Assembly: GCA_029747015.1 (NCBI GenBank)
Contig: JAKOGI010000052.1
Location: forward strand, 624,501-688,500
Direction: 5' to 3'
DNA: 64,000 nt
Source of the DNA: Carnegiea gigantea
Taxonomy: Eukaryota > Streptophyta > Magnoliopsida > Caryophyllales > Cactaceae
Within the stretch, counting starts at the first letter, position 1. Each line of letters starts with the position of its first letter. The translations under genes were made by a program, and so were the position numbers. Positions 61,333 to 64,000 of this stretch are shown piece by piece. The notes beneath the pieces are model-generated. The model was not told the origin of the DNA. It worked only from the letters and a program-made list of their open reading frames with translations, and did not search any database.

Positions 61333-63078
61333 CTTTATATAATTACTTTGGAGGCTTTAATATGAACAAATATAAAAATTAAATGATATTATTAAATTTT
61401 AGAGAATCAAAATGACAAATTATATGAATTCTATAAATTTAAATTTGTCGCTAACCTCCAAATCTAATAGGTGGCCTGATTTATTTATTTTAAAAAAAGA
61501 TTATTACTGTTTATTTTTTGAAGTTTATTCACTTAATTTGTGAGGATTCATTGTTGCAGGTGCGCCACTTCTGACCAAAACGTTATTAGTTTGCTAGCCA
61601 ACGACAGAGCTTTAGAAATGGGACATATATATGTGATAATTAATACTTGAAATACAAGCATAAAATGCATAATTTACTCAGGTTCGATTCCCCATCAGAT
61701 CCCCTATGATATTGTACTACTTTTGTGGTTCATTTGAATAAAAAAATATATAATTTACCAAGAATAAGATCAGCAACATCAATTTTTTTCCCTCATTATT
61801 TTAAACAGGAGATCAACAAGGTCAAGGAAACAAAAACTACTTAACAGCAAGCACTCGGTCAATGTCTTGCATAAGTGTGTACTCTGGCAACCGCGTAAAT
61901 ACGTACATAAGATGTACATGTTCACATTTTTTTTTTTTTTTGGGGACCGACATCATTATTTTAATTGAACAACATATAGGATAATATTTCTGTCTAAATA
62001 AATAGTATAAATTGTTACAGCCTCCAAAAAATACGTTTTCTAATACTTCGAAGTTTCTTCTTCTCTGTCCCCGCTGTTGGGAGGGCCATTTCTTATATGC
62101 TCCCAGGAGCATATGCTTTCATTGTCCATGTATATATTTTTTTTACGCGTGTATTTGTCATATATTAATTTTTTTAATATATATTTGATGATGTGACCCG
62201 TGGGAATAGGAGTATGATGTACATATTATGCTGGGAGAGGTCGTGGAGGCGGTCAAAGGTTGAGAATATTTCCAGCCATTATTGGACAATATTTCCGGGA
62301 ATAATTTATATATGACTATTTTAAGCATTTATTTTCTCAACGAAGGGCAAAAAGACATTATTCTTAGTCATATTTTTCTGCTCTAATGTCATGTAGTAGA
62401 TATGGCTTATTAAATAATTATTCAAAAAAAAAATGTTGCCCAAAATTAATGGAGATACTTACTCAAATCCCTTCTATCAAGTATTAAAATATGCCCTGAC
62501 ACATCACTTGGAAGGTTTTTAATAAATTTAAGTATAATACTATTAGACAAATAATTTTCTCCACCTAATATTCATATACAAAATTAAAACAGCAAGATGT
62601 AGCAAATATAATGAGGATGGAAAGTGTCTTTTTTAATTTGCAAAACAACACAATATTAATTAAGTTTACTATTTCAAGTAATCCCATGTCATGGCTTAGG
62701 CAAGGAACAACCTACTTAATTAACACTCTTACGTCCCTCCCCCCCCTAAAAAAAGGGTTGTTAAGAATATAATGCAAATTAGACATATAATTAACAATTT
62801 TGTGCATCACATGTTTAGAAAGATATATATGATTAATGACTAATTTTTCCTTGATTCTTTCCTAGCTAGAATAAAAATTAATGGTCACACATGTCTATAT
62901 GACAAGAAAGAAAATGGCAAAGGATGACAACCAAGCCAAAAAGAGTAATTATTTATTTTTTTTAAAAAAAGAAAGGGGGACAAAGAAGCTACGGGTCAAG
63001 CTAGTCTTCTTGAAGATACATCTCCTCATTGATTAATGTTGCCCCATGCCTCATGTCCAGTCTAAATTCTATCTTCAG
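61333..63078. other. Intergenic, upstream of the WRKY gene; no gene seen
   Basis: AT-rich DNA. A tatgctcccaggagcatatg start at 62095 and the following 100 bases resemble 49470-49620. The minus-strand frame at 61837-62112 ends in an ordinary-looking peptide but lacks splice sites and is not recognisable. Confidence 0.4.
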
Positions 63079-63100
63079 CACGTGTTCCTTGACCTTGACT
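63079..63100 (+). promoter_or_regulatory. G-box next to tandem W-boxes in the WRKY promoter
   Basis: CACGTG (63079-63084) is followed four bases later by TTGACC and TTGACT end to end (63089-63100). G-boxes bind bZIP/bHLH factors. W-boxes bind WRKY proteins and are common in promoters of WRKY genes themselves. The cluster is about 565 bp before the start codon. Another TTGACT lies at 63589-63594. Confidence 0.55.
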
Positions 63101-63400
63101 CCTTTTCTTATTATTTTTTATTTTATAAATAAAAATAATATTAAAAACACTTGCCCACTCTTCATAGCAATTAGCAACACTTGTAATCATAGATCCGAAT
63201 TTATAGATGTGATAACATAGTATAATTCGAACTGACGAAACTTTTTTTTGTTTGGTTGAAAAAATCAATTGCAGAAACACAGGTTGATTTTAAAACTAAT
63301 AAAAAAAATTACCATATATAATAATCCGAGTATAATCCGAGTATATAGATCGGAACCATTATATAATTTATATTCTCCACAGTACAGACACTCTCTCCCC

Positions 63401-63407
63401 TATAAAA
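63401..63407 (+). promoter_or_regulatory. Candidate TATA box of the WRKY gene
   Basis: TATAAAA in a CT-rich context, 258 bp before the ATG. A second candidate, TATATAA, is at 63554-63560. Position alone does not decide between them. Confidence 0.4.
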
Positions 63408-63664
63408 ACCGAGTCCCCCATCATCTGATTTTGCTGTCAATGATCTTCTTTTTCCTCTCCTTCCTACCACCTTCCACCGCCTGCAAGTGGTGCCAACTTG
63501 AACGTACCATCCCATAAACGTCCACCTTCTTCATAATTCTTATTCTCTCTCTCTATATAATCCACCTTTGCTGGCCGGTTAACGATATTTGACTACTAAT
63601 ACTTATCTTCTTCACCTCTAAGAAATTTTTAACTTTAATTTCAAAGCTAGCTAGCATTTCATTT

Positions 63665-63859
63665 ATGGATTATTCAACGTGGTTAAGCTCAGCTTCATTG
63701 GATCTCAGTCGTAGCAATGACCACAATCATGGCAATGGCAATACGCTCCGGCTTTTCGACGATTCTCCTGTTCGGGATGGTCTTAAGACTGCCATCAAAG
63801 TTGAGACGATCCAAACCAACTCCAATGAAGTTGATCGCCAACCTTTGATCAAAGATGAG
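63665..63859 (+). CDS. WRKY: WRKY transcription factor, group IIa-like, first exon
   Basis: The first 65 codons of a nuclear transcription factor. The start MDYSTWLSSASLDLS resembles the MDxSxWxxTSLDLN opening of group IIa WRKYs (the WRKY18/40/60 branch), where the LDL motif lies near the N terminus. The exon ends ...PLIKDE and is followed at once by GTTAGT, a good phase-0 donor. In this branch a KDE/KEE stretch is followed by the leucine-zipper-like coiled coil, which would begin in exon 2. The coiled coil, the WRKYGQK domain and the zinc finger would lie beyond the window. Reading on past the donor gives unrelated residues and a stop at 63937. The opening ATG is the first after a CT-rich leader. 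Group assignment rests on a short piece, so the family is likely and the subgroup is inference. Confidence 0.75.
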
Positions 63860-64000
63860 GTTAGTTGCCATTCATGTTCTGGCAGCTTGAAAAAGTCACT
63901 TTTGAACAATCTTCTCGACTTTAGATCTGGGTTCTAATTTACACTACCTAACAACAGCGTATACCAGCTTGTTGTCACGATCGACTGAGATTTGGTTAAC

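Noticed and set aside
61837..62112. Minus-strand frame with a gene-like C-terminal peptide
   Set aside because: No acceptor site, poly-A interruption and no known family.

Overview
The window is nuclear DNA of a flowering plant, most likely a eudicot. It is AT-rich with long intergenic spaces. It holds an intronless CBL-interacting protein kinase gene, the first exon of a WRKY transcription factor, and a dense, nested set of plant transposable elements. These include copia-type LTRs with an initiator-tRNA-Met primer site, TRIMs, hAT, PIF/Harbinger-like and CACTA elements, an RTE-type LINE and a tRNA-derived SINE. The species cannot be named from this sequence. Only two host genes are convincing: the CIPK5/25-type kinase at 20413-21777 (minus strand) and WRKY exon 1 at 63665-63859 (plus strand, continuing off the window). 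Both families act in stress and calcium signalling, but they lie 42 kb apart and nothing here links them.

Layout. 1-5294: two array-bearing terminal-inverted-repeat elements (1-226, 1691-2368) and an unresolved retroelement remnant. 5295-17797: three tandem LTR-like units of about 2.5-2.9 kb, separated by about 315-bp spacers that start with a tRNA-Met primer site. The third unit carries a mini-CACTA, a Harbinger MITE, a hAT element and a solo LTR that itself contains a LINE tail, and the sister units still show the empty target sites. 17798-25612: the CIPK gene, a hAT element and a (TA)n tract. 25613-34216: two 280-bp TRIMs, several MITEs and otherwise featureless DNA. 38004-42830: a hAT MITE, a probable solo LTR, and a 642-bp tandem duplication whose second copy holds an array-bearing TIR element. 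43646-52542: MITEs, hAT elements, a nuclear copy of the 5' end of plastid 16S rRNA, and a SINE with a perfect 16-bp duplication. 52583-60807: one 8.2-kb CACTA element with decayed TNPD-like and TNPA-like genes on the minus strand. 60912-64000: a (TA)n tract, a 5'-truncated SINE, and the WRKY promoter and first exon.

I found no previously undescribed biochemical system. The most informative content is the transposon archaeology. Repeated host segments supply empty sites inside the same window, so element ends and order of insertion can be read directly. The array-bearing TIR family, with an internally deleted sibling at the window start, and the 280-bp TRIM family are the least familiar items. 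All identities come from reading the sequence and recalling families; no database search was run.
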